Below, in pieces: positions 15,946 to 25,805 of a stretch of 41,918 nt of DNA. Below the pieces are notes generated by a model that worked only from the letters and a program-made list of their open reading frames with translations, ran no database searches and was not told the DNA's origin. This DNA comes from an uncultured Roseburia sp. GTDB taxonomy: Bacteria > Bacillota > Clostridia > Lachnospirales > Lachnospiraceae. Made by a program: the position numbers and the translations under genes. Positions within the stretch are counted from its first letter, which is position 1. The number at the start of each line of letters is the position of its first letter. The stretch covers positions 1 through 41,918 of the forward strand of contig CAKRLC010000008.1 in the NCBI GenBank assembly GCA_934358955.1, read 5' to 3'.

Positions 15946-17445
15946 ATGAATGGGAATACAGCAGTATCGAAAAACCTGGAAGAAAATATTACCGCAATGG
16001 AATCGTATTTCCATGACTGTGCGGATATAAAAAAGAAACGTCTGAATCTAGGGATTAACCAGGACGTGGCATGTTATCTGACATTTATTGAAGTTGCGGT
16101 GGACATGGGAACGGCAGCGCTAGGAGAGACGCTAAAGTTTTTAAATGGGATGCCGAGGGAAAAGATTCTGGATGCGCTAAAGAAAAATGCACTTGGAATC
16201 TCGGATGCGACTTATTTTGATACGATAGAAGAGACAGCAGACGGGCTTTTGACAGGAGAAGCGATTTTCTTTATAGATGGTTTTGAAAAAGCAGTAAAAA
16301 TACCGGATGACGGGTATCCGAATATGGGGATCACGGAAGCAGATTCTGAAAAAGTGATCCGTGGATCCAATGAGGGATTCTGTGATTCGGTAAAACAGAA
16401 TGCGGCGCTGATCCGCAAAAGGATCCGTTCGCCAAAGGTAAAGGTGCGGCAAATAAAAAAAGGAGTCCGTTCAAACACGAATGTATACATCATGTATATC
16501 GAAGATCTTGCACGAACAGAACTTTTAGAGGAGATTGAAAACCGTCTGACAGATTTTAAAATTGATGGCGTATTAGACAGCGGGATCTTAGAACAGCTGG
16601 CGGAGAAAAAATGGTACTCGCCGTTTCCACAGTTTCAGACGACACAGCGGCCGGATCGTGCAGCAATGTCACTTTTAGAAGGAAGAGCAGTGGTGCTGTC
16701 GGATAATTCACCGACGGGATTAATTCTGCCGGCAGATTATAATTCTTTTATCCGTACCAGTGACGATTATTACAGCCGTTTTGAAATTGCGACATTTGGC
16801 AGGATATTACGTTATCTGGCATCTTTTTTTGCAATGACACTGCCTGGATTTTATCTGGCAGTGACAAATTTCCATACACAGATTTTGCCGACAACCCTTC
16901 TGCTGTCTTTTGCAGAGGCAAGAAAAGGAGTGCCATTTCCGGCAGTCATTGAAGTGCTTATCATGGAGCTGTCTTTTGAACTGTTAAGGGAAGCGGGAGT
17001 CAGGCTGCCGGGGGCAATGGGAAATACGATCGGGATTGTAGGTGGACTGATCATAGGACAGGCAGCAGTGGAAGCAAATTTGGTCAGTCCGATCGTGGTG
17101 ATTATTGTTTCTTTTACTGCACTTTGCTCTTTTGCAATCCCAAACGAAGAGTTTGCAACGGCATTCCGCATTTTAAAATTCTTCTTTATTGCAGCCTGTT
17201 CCTGGCTTGGATATTTTGGAATGCTGCTAGGAATAATGGCTGTACTGATGCATCTTTCCCAGCTGACAAGCTTTGGGATCCCATACCTTATGCCTTTTGT
17301 GGGAGCGGATTTAAGCGGATATGAAGACTTGAGAGACGCCGTTATAAGGCAGCCATTGAAAAAAATCAGGAAACGACCGGTTTTCGCAAAGCGTAAAGAA
17401 CGGACGAAGCTTGTTTTTGAAAAAAAGGATAAGGGAGGAAAATAA
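15946..17445 (+). CDS. gerA: Spore germination protein, GerA family (germinant receptor A subunit)
   Basis: The A subunit of a Ger(x)A germinant receptor in the spore inner membrane, which senses small molecules and starts germination. The 499-residue protein has an N-terminal soluble domain (about 1-270) and a C-terminal membrane domain with about five segments. Typical motifs include FIDGF, RGSNEGFCDSVKQNAALIRKRI, PTGLILPADY, SPIV and the segment LAVTNFHTQILPTTLL, AVIEVLIMELSFELLREAGVRLP. ATG 15946 has GGGGTGG upstream; the frame is open from 15847, but those residues come from element fragment E. It ends 1 nt before the fused gerB-gerC gene. The germinant cannot be predicted. Confidence 0.92.
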   Translation: MNGNTAVSKNLEENITAMESYFHDCADIKKKRLNLGINQDVACYLTFIEVAVDMGTAALGETLKFLNGMPREKILDALKKNALGISDATYFDTIEETADGLLTGEAIFFIDGFEKAVKIPDDGYPNMGITEADSEKVIRGSNEGFCDSVKQNAALIRKRIRSPKVKVRQIKKGVRSNTNVYIMYIEDLARTELLEEIENRLTDFKIDGVLDSGILEQLAEKKWYSPFPQFQTTQRPDRAAMSLLEGRAVVLSDNSPTGLILPADYNSFIRTSDDYYSRFEIATFGRILRYLASFFAMTLPGFYLAVTNFHTQILPTTLLLSFAEARKGVPFPAVIEVLIMELSFELLREAGVRLPGAMGNTIGIVGGLIIGQAAVEANLVSPIVVIIVSFTALCSFAIPNEEFATAFRILKFFFIAACSWLGYFGMLLGIMAVLMHLSQLTSFGIPYLMPFVGADLSGYEDLRDAVIRQPLKKIRKRPVFAKRKERTKLVFEKKDKGGK

Positions 17446-17446
17446 G

Positions 17447-19552
17447 ATGTTTTCAGAAAACAGGAAGATTTCAGACAGACAGGTATTCCGCCTGCTGACA
17501 TATGATCTGCTTGGGATCGGAACGCTTCTCCTTCCTTCTGCACTTGCCGGATGTGCTGCAGAAGATGGGATTTTTTGCCTGGCAGCAGGAATTTTTCTGG
17601 CACTTGGTTATGTGAAGATTCTGGCTTTACTATGCCGTAAAATGCAGGAAAGCTATGTCAGGGAATTATTCAGACAATGCAAAAAAATAGTGGGAGGCCT
17701 GCTGACAGGGATGTATTTTTGCTATTTTGTCTGGACAGCTTCTTATACGGCTTATATTTTTGGCGTATTGATCACAAACAATCTTGTGGAGCACATTGGC
17801 TATAGGACAGTGCTATTTTTACTTTTGCTTTTTACTTTTTATGGAATGATGGGCGGAATCGAGGGACGCGCCAGAATTTATGAACTCTTGTTCTGGATTC
17901 TGATGATTCCTTTTTTTATGATGCTATTGTCGGCAGGCAGGGAGGTGGATGTAGATTACTGGGGACCTGTTTTTGCGACGGATTTTTTGAAAGGGATGCA
18001 GGGAAGTCTTTTGGCAGGCTCTTTTTTTTCATCTCTTACGATTTTACCGTTTCTGAAAGAATATACCCATGAGGAGAAGCTTGGAAAAATGGCAGAAAAA
18101 GCAGTCTGTTTTTCCGGAGTGATTTTTGTGGCGTTATATCTGATCTTAGAAGGCATATTTGGCAGTACTGCATTGAAAAGCATGCGGTTCCCGGTTGTTA
18201 CGATGATGAGCAGTGTGCAGACAGGAGGTGGATTTTTAAAAAGGACAGACGCTTTTATGTTTGGAATCTGGTTTTTTACGCTGTATGCATTATTAAACAG
18301 TATGGTTTTTTATGCCGGAAATATTGTAAAGGAGATATGGACGGAAACGGTTTTAAAGAAGATGCAGGAAGAAAAAAGAGAGAAAAGGAAAGGGCAGCTT
18401 GAAAAAGGGTGTGATCTGATCGTTGTTTTACTTGTGTATCTCGGTGCCTATTTATTATTCCGGTACGAAGAGGTTTTCACATTCACACAGACAGTATTGT
18501 GGAAGGCAGGTGCTGTATTTGTGACCGCAGTCCCGGTTGTGTTACTTCTTTTGAAAAAGAGAGAGAAGAACAGTAAAAAATGCAGAAAAGCAGGAATGAT
18601 GCTTTTATTCTGCGGAGTGTTGCTTTTGCAGGGCTGTGGGACTGTAGAACTGGAAGATAAAGAGTTTCCGGTGCTTCTGACAGTGTCGGATGAAGAGCAG
18701 TTTGAAAAAAACTGGATGAATTATAAATATGAGAAAAATAAAGTGATCGATTACAGGCATCTGAAAGTGATCCTGATCGAGGAGACGTTTCTTGAAAATG
18801 AAGCGCAGATGAATGGACTGTTAAATGTATTACAAAAAGAAAATGAGATTCCATGGAATACGTATGTCATGGTAACGAAGGACTGTGAAGCGATGGAACA
18901 GAAAGAAGCGGATATGGAAAATGTTCTTGGAACTTATTTGGAAGAGCTTCTGGAAAATACGTCGGGAATCAGACAGAAAAAATATGCTACGCTTGGCACG
19001 CTCTACAAAGAACAGAAAAATCATAAGGAGACCTGTTTTCTTCCTTATGTGGAATTAGATTGTGGAAAACCGGTGATCGGTGCCTATCAGGTGTGGAAAA
19101 GGGGAAAAGCAGATGCTGTGGTTGATGTGAGGACGGCTAAGACCGCCTTTTTGACACAAAATGGAATGGAAGAGTTTGTGACGGAACTGACCGGGCATAG
19201 TTATGCAGAGCTTACGGATCCGCATAGCAGGATCCGGCTGCTTGATGCGACAGATCAATATGGCAGAAGAATCCGACTGGTTACAGTAACACTGACAGGG
19301 GAAGGAACTGTGCAGGGAATAAGGGAAAATACTGTGACAGAAGCAGAAAAAGAAAAATGGAATGATTTGCTTCGGGAACAGTTTGAAACGACGGCAGAGG
19401 AAGCATTAAAACAGGGGATTGATATAACAAACAGTTATAAGAAGCTTGGATCCTGCAAACGCAGCTGGTATGCAGAATATCAGAATATGCCTGGGCAATA
19501 CGAAGAGGATATTGAGATTAAATATCAGGTGGATATACATTGGAATGATTAA
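17447..19552 (+). CDS. Fused GerB permease and GerC lipoprotein-like germination protein
   Basis: A single 701-residue frame combining two germinant receptor subunits that are normally separate. Residues 1-380 are a GerB-type amino-acid-permease-like protein with about ten membrane segments (starting QVFRLLTYDLLGIGTLLLPSALAG). After a basic stretch (KKREKNSKKCRK) a hydrophobic segment with a lipobox-like end LLLQGC (Cys397) opens a GerC-like domain to the C terminus (KEFPVLLTVS, the late AEEALKQGIDITNSYKKLG). The gene starts 1 nt after gerA with GGGAGGAAA as ribosome site. No stop or frameshift separates the halves. Either one polypeptide is used, or Cys397 is processed and lipidated; the sequence does not tell. 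Confidence 0.85.
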   Translation: MFSENRKISDRQVFRLLTYDLLGIGTLLLPSALAGCAAEDGIFCLAAGIFLALGYVKILALLCRKMQESYVRELFRQCKKIVGGLLTGMYFCYFVWTASYTAYIFGVLITNNLVEHIGYRTVLFLLLLFTFYGMMGGIEGRARIYELLFWILMIPFFMMLLSAGREVDVDYWGPVFATDFLKGMQGSLLAGSFFSSLTILPFLKEYTHEEKLGKMAEKAVCFSGVIFVALYLILEGIFGSTALKSMRFPVVTMMSSVQTGGGFLKRTDAFMFGIWFFTLYALLNSMVFYAGNIVKEIWTETVLKKMQEEKREKRKGQLEKGCDLIVVLLVYLGAYLLFRYEEVFTFTQTVLWKAGAVFVTAVPVVLLLLKKREKNSKKCRKAGMMLLFCGVLLLQGCGTVELEDKEFPVLLTVSDEEQFEKNWMNYKYEKNKVIDYRHLKVILIEETFLENEAQMNGLLNVLQKENEIPWNTYVMVTKDCEAMEQKEADMENVLGTYLEELLENTSGIRQKKYATLGTLYKEQKNHKETCFLPYVELDCGKPVIGAYQVWKRGKADAVVDVRTAKTAFLTQNGMEEFVTELTGHSYAELTDPHSRIRLLDATDQYGRRIRLVTVTLTGEGTVQGIRENTVTEAEKEKWNDLLREQFETTAEEALKQGIDITNSYKKLGSCKRSWYAEYQNMPGQYEEDIEIKYQVDIHWND

Positions 19553-19680
19553 AAATGGAAATGATTGGAGAAAATTATAATAGTAGAAATACAGGTAGTG
19601 CAGCAGGTCAAACCAAAGAAATCACACAGCCTGGAAAATTCTATTTGCAATCATTTTAAGCAATCTGAAAGGAGCCAATT

Positions 19681-20307
19681 ATGAACCGAAATTGGATATT
19701 ATACCTCGGAATCACCGCCACCTGCACCATACTTGCAGCTGCTGGTGGAAGTTACGCAAGACAGACCGCTTTGCAGCACGGGATCGCAGAAAAAGTGCTG
19801 CGGTTTCATGTGCTGGCAAACAGTGACAGCGACAGGGATCAGTGTCTGAAGCTGGAAGTAAGGGATGCAGTAGGAAGCTATATGCAGGAAAAGCTTACAG
19901 ACGCAGGGAGTTTTACAGAGAGTGAACAGATCGTGGCGGAAAATTTACCTGAGATTGAACGGATAGCAGAAGAAATACTGACCAGTGAGGGCTGCCATGA
20001 TGCGGTGACAGCACGGCTAGAAGAAACCTCTTTTCCGGTAAAGCAGTATGGAGATTACACATTTCCAGCAGGAAACTATGAGGCATTGCGAGTGGTGATC
20101 GGGGAAGGAAAAGGACATAACTGGTGGTGTGTGATGTATCCGAACCTTTGCTTTGAAAACAGTATATATGAAGTGGTGGGGAAAGATGCGGGTGAAAAAT
20201 TGCAGGAAGTGCTTTCGCCGGAGGAATATGAAAAGGTGTTAGAAGATGGAAATTATCACATCGAGTGTAAATATCTGTCATTTCTGAATGGGTTATGGAC
20301 AAAATAA
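19681..20307 (+). CDS. spoIIR: Stage II sporulation protein R (SpoIIR)
   Basis: Forespore-made secreted signalling protein that activates SpoIIGA so that pro-sigma-E is processed in the mother cell. The 208-residue product has an N-terminal signal or anchor (ILYLGITATCTILAAAGGSYA) and the hallmark SpoIIR segment KVLRFHVLANSDSDRDQCLKLEVRDAV at about residues 39-65, then FPAGNYEALRVVIGEGKGHNWWCVMYPNLCF. The ribosome site is AAAGGAG. It lies 128 nt after the germination operon; in the gap no clear sigma-F promoter was identified by eye. The gene is complete. Confidence 0.94.
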   Translation: MNRNWILYLGITATCTILAAAGGSYARQTALQHGIAEKVLRFHVLANSDSDRDQCLKLEVRDAVGSYMQEKLTDAGSFTESEQIVAENLPEIERIAEEILTSEGCHDAVTARLEETSFPVKQYGDYTFPAGNYEALRVVIGEGKGHNWWCVMYPNLCFENSIYEVVGKDAGEKLQEVLSPEEYEKVLEDGNYHIECKYLSFLNGLWTK

Positions 20308-20455
20308 GATGCGTTATCCAGTGGCAAAACAGGTAGCTCTTTGCAGGATAAGAAGTGAATTTGGACAAAATCAACACAGGAAACAGTGGAACTTTTGGAA
20401 AGGCTCTGCTATAATACGTGATTAGACGAAATACCTTCAGAAAGGAAATGATAAT

Positions 20456-20899
20456 ATGACAAAAGAGGTTCTGGTAAAGATCAGCGGTCTGCAGTTTGAG
20501 GAAGAGAACGAAAACGGACCGATCGAGATCATTACAACAGGAAATTACTATAAAAAAAATGGAAAGCATTATATTTTATATAATGAAGTCCAGGAAGGCT
20601 TTGATGGTGTGACAAAAAGCATGATCAAGGTAAATGAAGATTTTATGGATGTGACAAAGAAGGGTGTCACGAATGTACATATGATGTTTGAAAAAAACAA
20701 GAAAAATCTTTCTTATTATGCAACACCGTTTGGCAGCATTCTGGTAGGTGTGGATGCAACGGATGTGAAGGTAACAGAGACAGAGGATAATATTGACATA
20801 AAAGTAGACTATGACCTGGAAGTAAATTATGAGCATCTTGCAAAATGCAGCATCAGCATGAATATCATGTCAAAGGATGTAAAGGATTTCCGCATTTAG
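20456..20899 (+). CDS. DUF1934 domain protein (YwiB-like beta-barrel)
   Basis: A 147-residue cytoplasmic protein of the DUF1934/YwiB family, a calycin-like beta-barrel of unknown function found in Firmicutes. The sequence is mainly beta: VLVKISGLQF, IEIITTGNYYKKNGKHYILYNE, YYATPFGSILVGVDATDVKV and IDIKVDYDLEVN. AGAAAGGAAATG gives the ribosome site. It is a single gene, convergent with the membrane-protein gene that follows and sharing its terminator. The length is normal. Confidence 0.88.
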   Translation: MTKEVLVKISGLQFEEENENGPIEIITTGNYYKKNGKHYILYNEVQEGFDGVTKSMIKVNEDFMDVTKKGVTNVHMMFEKNKKNLSYYATPFGSILVGVDATDVKVTETEDNIDIKVDYDLEVNYEHLAKCSISMNIMSKDVKDFRI

Positions 20900-20904
20900 G
20901 AAAC

Positions 20905-20936
20905 AAAAAAATAACCGCAGTTGCGGTTATTTTTTC
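20905..20936. terminator. Bidirectional intrinsic terminator between convergent genes
   Basis: A stem containing AATAACCGC and GCGGTTATT is flanked by A-run and T-run, so it works in both directions. The minus-strand stop codon lies inside the right arm. Confidence 0.85.
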
Positions 20937-21454
20937 TGGTTAGAAGCTTTTTTATCAGCCTTTGCTTTATCCTGGGCTTTTTTCTCTTCAGCAAGTTCTT
21001 TGTTTGCTTTTTCAGCTTTTCTTTTTAATTTGGTTCTCCAGCTTACCTTTCCTTCCGGTTTCTCAAGTGGTCCGCGGACGCCGGTAACTTTGGTGATGTA
21101 AATACCGCTGACAGTAGCTTTTACTTCTTTTTTCAAAGGGATCAGGTCGAAGCAGGACTCTTCTGCGATCAGTGTCATGATCTTCGGTCCGACTTTGGCT
21201 TTTACGATCGGGAGCTTGGAACGGCGCATCAGCTTTGGAGTCTGGTCGATGACTGCCTGTGGAAGACCGGCTTCGTTCAGTCTCATACGTTTCTTGTCAA
21301 TGATCAGCATCGGGATAACCTGCGCTGTTGCAGCAATCTGTGCATCCTGTTCTTCTTTTCTCTTCTGAGCTTTTTTGCCAAGGAAATAAAGAACAATAAA
21401 TGCAATGATCAGAATTACTAAGATAACCAATAAAACAATCGTTACAGGACTCAA
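20927..21454 (-). CDS. Small membrane protein of unknown function
   Basis: A 175-residue protein with one strongly hydrophobic N-terminal helix (about residues 4-26), then a soluble segment (residues 45-140: AQVIPMLIIDKKRMRLNEAG, VKAKVGPKIMTLI, GIYITKVTGVRGPLEKPE) and a Lys/Ala/Glu-rich tail. A TTG start at 21454 is chosen, with AGGAGG 9 nt upstream on the minus strand; the frame continues to 21808 but those residues have no coding character and overlap the next gene. It resembles conserved hypothetical proteins of Lachnospiraceae, but I assign no family. The tail is likely cytoplasmic and charged. Confidence 0.7.
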   Translation of the reverse strand: MSPVTIVLLVILVILIIAFIVLYFLGKKAQKRKEEQDAQIAATAQVIPMLIIDKKRMRLNEAGLPQAVIDQTPKLMRRSKLPIVKAKVGPKIMTLIAEESCFDLIPLKKEVKATVSGIYITKVTGVRGPLEKPEGKVSWRTKLKRKAEKANKELAEEKKAQDKAKADKKASNQKK

Positions 21455-21612
21455 AATAAAAATCCTCCTTATAAAATCAAATTCGGATTTTATTGTAGCA
21501 TTGATTTTTGGAAAAAGCAACGTGATTTTGGGGAAAAACCTTTTATTTTGGGGGAAACTGTGATATGTTATAAAAGTTAGACGGAAAGAAAGGCAGAGAA
21601 AAGGTAGATTAC

Positions 21613-22860
21613 ATGAAAAAACGAATCTTAGCACTGGTATTATGTGCAGTGACAGCTGTTGGAATGACAGCATGTGGAAATAGCAAAGGAGAAACAGCAG
21701 AAGCAACAGAATCTGTTGAGGCAACAGAGACATCGGCTGTAAATCTGGCAAAGTATGATCTGAAAGGGGAAGACTATGTAAAGCTCTGCGATTACAATGC
21801 AATCCCAATTACGATCACAGGTGATTACGAAGTGACAGATGAGGACGAGAAGACATTTTTTGAACAGTGGTTCGAAAGCAGTGGACCGTTCTACCGTGAG
21901 GATACTTCCAAAACAGTAGTAGAGGAAGGGGATATCGTCAATGTAGATTATGTCGGAAAACTTGATGGTGAGGCATTCAAGGGTGGAACCGCGCAGAATC
22001 AGAATATTGATGTATCTAACAATTGTGCAGCTGGCGGTGGAAGTGGTTATATTGATGGATTCACAGATGACCTGCTCGGAGCAAAAGTCGGTGATGTGAT
22101 TGATTCAGATGTGACATTCCCGGAAGAATATAATAATGCAGATCTTGCAGGAAAAGAAGTTGTGTTTACATTTACAGTAAACTCTATCCAGAGAGAACTT
22201 ACATTAGACGAGGTGGACGATGAATTTGCATCCGATGAGTTTGGCGTAGATACCGTCGAAGAGATGCATCAGGAGATCAAGACTTATTTGGAAGATTCAG
22301 CATCAAGCAGCCGTACAAGTGATATTTATGCAGCACTTCAGAATTACCTGCTTGAGAATTGTCAGGTTGATATGCCAGAAGATTACTGTGCAGACGTGAT
22401 TGAAGCAGTGAGAAATAATTTTATTCAGAATTATTGTGCCGGTGATGAAGCTAATATGGAAACGATGGTAAAATCATATGGCTATGATTCTGTGGAAGCG
22501 CTTGAAAAAGAGTGGGAAAGCAGCGTAAAGAACAGCATTCAGTTAGAACTGATCGTAAAAGCGATCGCTGCCAAAGAGAATATTAAGTTAGAAGACAGTG
22601 ATTTTGATAATTATGTACAGAATATCGTAAGCGGAAACGGTTACGGTTCAACTGAAGATCTGTATAGCCGGTATGGATACGGAGATGTTACTTACGGCGA
22701 AAATCAGGTTCGCGCAGTGCTGCTTGCAAGAGAGGTACTTGACCATCTGAGCGAGTCAGCAGAGATCACAGAACAGCCTGCAGAAGACACAGAAAGTGCA
22801 GAAGGCACAGAAGCTGTTGAAAGCACAGAAATAATAGATGCAACAGAGGAGGAAAATTAA
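21613..22860 (+). CDS. Exported trigger-factor-like peptidyl-prolyl isomerase, lipoprotein
   Basis: A 415-residue lipoprotein (signal peptide with lipobox GMTAC, Cys21) that probably helps folding of secreted proteins on the outer face of the membrane. Residues about 100-200 are an FKBP-type domain ([49 protein letters not shown]), followed by a helical region like the C-terminal chaperone domain of trigger factor (residues 200-380). The N-terminal ribosome-binding domain of trigger factor is absent. The tail is Glu/Thr/Ala-rich with repeated TE units. It ends 2 nt before asnS, so both genes are co-transcribed. Confidence 0.88.
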   Translation: MKKRILALVLCAVTAVGMTACGNSKGETAEATESVEATETSAVNLAKYDLKGEDYVKLCDYNAIPITITGDYEVTDEDEKTFFEQWFESSGPFYREDTSKTVVEEGDIVNVDYVGKLDGEAFKGGTAQNQNIDVSNNCAAGGGSGYIDGFTDDLLGAKVGDVIDSDVTFPEEYNNADLAGKEVVFTFTVNSIQRELTLDEVDDEFASDEFGVDTVEEMHQEIKTYLEDSASSSRTSDIYAALQNYLLENCQVDMPEDYCADVIEAVRNNFIQNYCAGDEANMETMVKSYGYDSVEALEKEWESSVKNSIQLELIVKAIAAKENIKLEDSDFDNYVQNIVSGNGYGSTEDLYSRYGYGDVTYGENQVRAVLLAREVLDHLSESAEITEQPAEDTESAEGTEAVESTEIIDATEEEN

Positions 22861-22862
22861 TT

Positions 22863-24254
22863 ATGGAACTTGTAAATGTAAGAGATTTATTCCGCAAGCA
22901 GGAAACATATGCAGATCAGACAGTTACGATCGGTGGATGGGTAAGAAATATCCGTAATTCCAAAAATTTTGGATTTATTGTTGTGAACGATGGAACATTT
23001 TTTGAGCCGGTACAGGTTGTTTATTCAGATTCCTTAGAGAATTTTGCAGAAGTAGAAAAGTTAAACGTCGGTGCAGCGATTGTCGTAACCGGTAAAGTAG
23101 TTGCCACACCTGGTGCAAAACAGCCATTTGAGATCCAGGCAGAAAAAGTAGAGGTAGAAGGACCATCTACTCCGGATTATCCTTTACAGAAGAAAAAACA
23201 CAGCTTTGAATATTTAAGAACCATTTCTCACTTAAGACCGAGAACCAATACATTTGAGGCAGTGTTCCGTGTACGTTCTTTATGTGCTTATGCAATCCAT
23301 AAGTTCTTCCAGGAAAGAGATTTCGTTTATGTACACACACCACTGATCACAGGAAGTGACTGTGAGGGTGCAGGTGAGATGTTCCAGGTTACTACATTAG
23401 ATATGAACAATATCCCAATGACAGAAGATGGAAAGGTTGATTTCAGCAAAGACTTCTTTAATAAACCGACAAATCTTACCGTAAGTGGACAGTTAAATGG
23501 TGAGACATATGCCATGGCATTTAAGAATATCTACACATTTGGACCAACCTTCCGTGCAGAGAATTCCAATACAACAAGACATGCGGCGGAATTCTGGATG
23601 ATCGAGCCGGAGATCGCTTTTGCTGATCTGGAAGATGACATGATGTTAGCAGAGAGCATGTTAAAATATGTCATCAACTATGTACTGGAAAATGCTCCGG
23701 AAGAAATGGCATTCTTTAACAACTTTATCGACAAAGGACTGTTAGAGAGATTACAGCATGTTGCAAGTTCTGATTTTGCGCGTGTAACTTACACAGAAGC
23801 AGTTGAGATCTTAGAGAAGAACAATGATAAATTCGATTATAAAGTATCCTGGGGATGCGACCTTCAGACAGAGCATGAGCGCTATCTGACAGAGCAGGTA
23901 TTCAAACGCCCTGTATTTGTAACAGATTATCCGAAGGAGATCAAAGCCTTCTACATGAAACTGAACCCGGATGGAAAAACAGTTGCAGCAGTAGACTGCC
24001 TTGTTCCTGGTATCGGTGAGATCATCGGAGGAAGCCAGAGAGAGGACGATTACGATAAACTGTTAGCAAGAATCAAAGAGCTTGGATTAAATGAAGAAGA
24101 TTATGATTTCTACCTTGACCTTCGTAAATATGGTACTGCAAGACATGCAGGCTTCGGACTTGGATTTGAGCGTTGCGTAATGTATTTAACAGGTATGTCT
24201 AACATCCGTGACGTTATTCCATTCCCAAGAACTGTAAATAACTGCGAATTATAA
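22863..24254 (+). CDS. asnS: Asparagine--tRNA ligase
   Basis: Class II aminoacyl-tRNA synthetase that charges tRNA-Asn. The 463-residue protein has an N-terminal OB-fold anticodon-binding domain ([19 protein letters not shown], residues about 18-110) and the catalytic core: motif 2 [20 protein letters not shown] and motif 3 [27 protein letters not shown] near the C terminus (in order). The Asn-type PFPR ending and length support AsnRS over AspRS. It starts 2 nt after the isomerase gene, with AGAGGAGGA as ribosome site inside the preceding gene. No T-box leader exists at this operon junction. Confidence 0.96.
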   Translation: MELVNVRDLFRKQETYADQTVTIGGWVRNIRNSKNFGFIVVNDGTFFEPVQVVYSDSLENFAEVEKLNVGAAIVVTGKVVATPGAKQPFEIQAEKVEVEGPSTPDYPLQKKKHSFEYLRTISHLRPRTNTFEAVFRVRSLCAYAIHKFFQERDFVYVHTPLITGSDCEGAGEMFQVTTLDMNNIPMTEDGKVDFSKDFFNKPTNLTVSGQLNGETYAMAFKNIYTFGPTFRAENSNTTRHAAEFWMIEPEIAFADLEDDMMLAESMLKYVINYVLENAPEEMAFFNNFIDKGLLERLQHVASSDFARVTYTEAVEILEKNNDKFDYKVSWGCDLQTEHERYLTEQVFKRPVFVTDYPKEIKAFYMKLNPDGKTVAAVDCLVPGIGEIIGGSQREDDYDKLLARIKELGLNEEDYDFYLDLRKYGTARHAGFGLGFERCVMYLTGMSNIRDVIPFPRTVNNCEL

Positions 24255-24270
24255 AATAAGAAAGCAGCGG

Positions 24271-24321
24271 TCAGAAATCAGAGCCAAGGCTGCGCAGACA
24301 GCGGCTGGATCTGATTTCTGA
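24271..24321 (+). other. Stem-loop between asnS and the epimerase gene
   Basis: A perfect 12-bp pair TCAGAAATCAGA / TCTGATTTCTGA encloses about 27 nt that contain a second smaller pairing (GCTGCGCAGACAGCGGC). No T-run follows. It could slow decay of asnS mRNA or be a small structured RNA; the role is unknown. Confidence 0.5.
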
Positions 24322-24364
24322 GCCGGTATCTTATAGGGTGGAAGTATGCAAAGGGGGAAAAAAC

Positions 24365-25246
24365 ATGCGCTATCTAGTGGAAAATGATATTTTTAAAATT
24401 GAGATCGACTCTCACGGGGCAGAATTAAAATCTGTCACACGCAAGGAGGACGGGAAAAATTATCTGTGGTATGCGGATAAAAAATACTGGGGAAGAACTT
24501 CTCCGATTCTGTTTCCATTTGTGGGAAACTGCAATGAAAAAGAATACCGTTATGACGGAAAAACCTATGCAATGACACAGCATGGATTTGCAAGGGATAT
24601 GGAGTTTGAACTGACAGAGCAGAAGGAAGATGGCATCTGGTTTGTACTTCGTTCCAATGCGGAAACATGGGAAAAATATCCATTTGATTTTGCATTGCAC
24701 ATTGGCTACCAGCTTACAGAAAATGAAGTAAAGGTGCTCTGGAAAGTGGAAAATCCTGGAGACAAAGCAATGTATTTTTCTATCGGCGCACATCCGGCAT
24801 TTTTATGTCCGATCAACGGGGAGGAAGATAAGCTCGGATACGGACTTCAGTTCGCAGGACTTACAGAATTACATCATCATGGAAATACGCCGGATACCGG
24901 ACTTGCTGTGATGGACGAGGATATCGTGATTCCACTTAAGGAAGAAAAGGTATATTTTACACCTGGATTTTTTGACCGTTGTACCTATATGGTAGAAGGA
25001 AAACAGACAGGGGAAGTTTCTCTTGTAACACCGGATGGAACACCGTATGTGACGATGGATTTTGATGCACCGTTATTTGCAATCTGGTCACCGGAAGGTA
25101 AGAATGCACCGTTTGTCTGCATTGAACCATGGTACGGCAGATGTGACGCAGTCGGATTTGACGGAACACTTGAAGAACGGGTATATGGAAATACATTACA
25201 GCCGGGAGAAAAATTTGAAAAATCCTACAGCATGAGATTTTTCTAA
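24365..25246 (+). CDS. Aldose 1-epimerase family protein, LacX-like
   Basis: A 293-residue galactose-mutarotase-fold protein of the LacX branch. Motifs are ENDIFKIEIDSHGAELKSV, LWYADKKYWGRTSPILFPFVG, QHGFARDMEFEL (His on the HGFAR motif) and WSPEGKNAPFVCIEPWYGRCD with the catalytic Glu in IEPW. It interconverts sugar anomers; LacX proteins occur in lactose or galactose regions, but here galK and galT are 7 kb away. ATG 24365 with AAAGGGGGAAA upstream is chosen over the in-frame 24338. The exact sugar is not known. Confidence 0.85.
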   Translation: MRYLVENDIFKIEIDSHGAELKSVTRKEDGKNYLWYADKKYWGRTSPILFPFVGNCNEKEYRYDGKTYAMTQHGFARDMEFELTEQKEDGIWFVLRSNAETWEKYPFDFALHIGYQLTENEVKVLWKVENPGDKAMYFSIGAHPAFLCPINGEEDKLGYGLQFAGLTELHHHGNTPDTGLAVMDEDIVIPLKEEKVYFTPGFFDRCTYMVEGKQTGEVSLVTPDGTPYVTMDFDAPLFAIWSPEGKNAPFVCIEPWYGRCDAVGFDGTLEERVYGNTLQPGEKFEKSYSMRFF

Positions 25247-25333
25247 AAATATTTCTGGCGGAGAAATAGACAAAAGCATAAAATACAGGCTTGCGCATAT
25301 ATTTTGGTAAATGCCGGAATGGAAGGTAGCTTG

Positions 25334-25720
25334 TTGAAAAAACATTTAAAGGCGGGAGATGCCAGAAAAAGTCCTGTGGCCAGCGTTGCGGTCGTATTAC
25401 TTTTTATGTATGTGGTAAGTGGGTTGCTGCTTTTGCTGCTTGCATTACTGCTATATCAGGCAAAACCGGGCGAGACAGTGATACGTATAGGAATTATCCT
25501 TATCTATATCATAACCGGTGCGACAGGAGGCATCCTGATCGCAAAAAAGCAGAAAAACAGGAAGTTTTTGTGGGGATTGCTCGTAGGAACTACATATTTT
25601 GTACTTCTTTTTGGAATATCTGTGATTGCCCGGAAAGGTGCAGATATGGATCCTGTCAGGAGCGTCACAGCATTGGTCTTATGTGCGGCATCCGGCATGA
25701 TCGGTGGGATGATTGGCTGA
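25334..25720 (+). CDS. TIGR04086-type small membrane protein
   Basis: A protein of about 128 residues with four hydrophobic helices (VASVAVVLLFMYVVSG, VIRIGIILIYIITGATGG, FLWGLLVGTTYFVLLFG and the final VTALVLCAASGMIGGMIG). It matches the TIGR04086 family, which sits beside SCIFF genes in many Clostridia; its role is unknown. TTG 25334 is chosen, 7 nt after GGAAGG, with TTG 25331 or ATG 25319 as alternatives. It is the first gene of the TIGR04086-SCIFF-maturase-SecDF block and precedes the SCIFF promoter by about 30 nt. Confidence 0.75.
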   Translation: MKKHLKAGDARKSPVASVAVVLLFMYVVSGLLLLLLALLLYQAKPGETVIRIGIILIYIITGATGGILIAKKQKNRKFLWGLLVGTTYFVLLFGISVIARKGADMDPVRSVTALVLCAASGMIGGMIG

Positions 25721-25757
25721 TTAAAGTGAAAAAATGCTTTTCTTATGAAAAACTATG

Positions 25758-25766
25758 TGTTATACT
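25758..25766 (+). promoter_or_regulatory. Extended -10 promoter of the SCIFF gene
   Basis: TG-T-TATACT at 25758-25766 is an extended -10 motif 40 nt before the SCIFF start codon. A weak -35 (TTTTCT) is 17 nt upstream. This would let the peptide be expressed independently of the preceding membrane protein. Confidence 0.5.
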
Positions 25767-25805
25767 ATACAACAGCAAAATAGAAATGTTAAAGGAGATC
25801 CTATT

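Noticed and set aside
21455..21808. Upstream extension of the minus-strand membrane protein
   Set aside because: The extension overlaps the start and signal-peptide coding region of the isomerase gene, and AGGAGG precedes the internal TTG start at 21454.
22800..22863. T-box or other tRNA-sensing leader for asnS
   Set aside because: asnS starts 2 nt after the isomerase gene, so there is no room for a leader, and no T-box motif was seen upstream of 21613.
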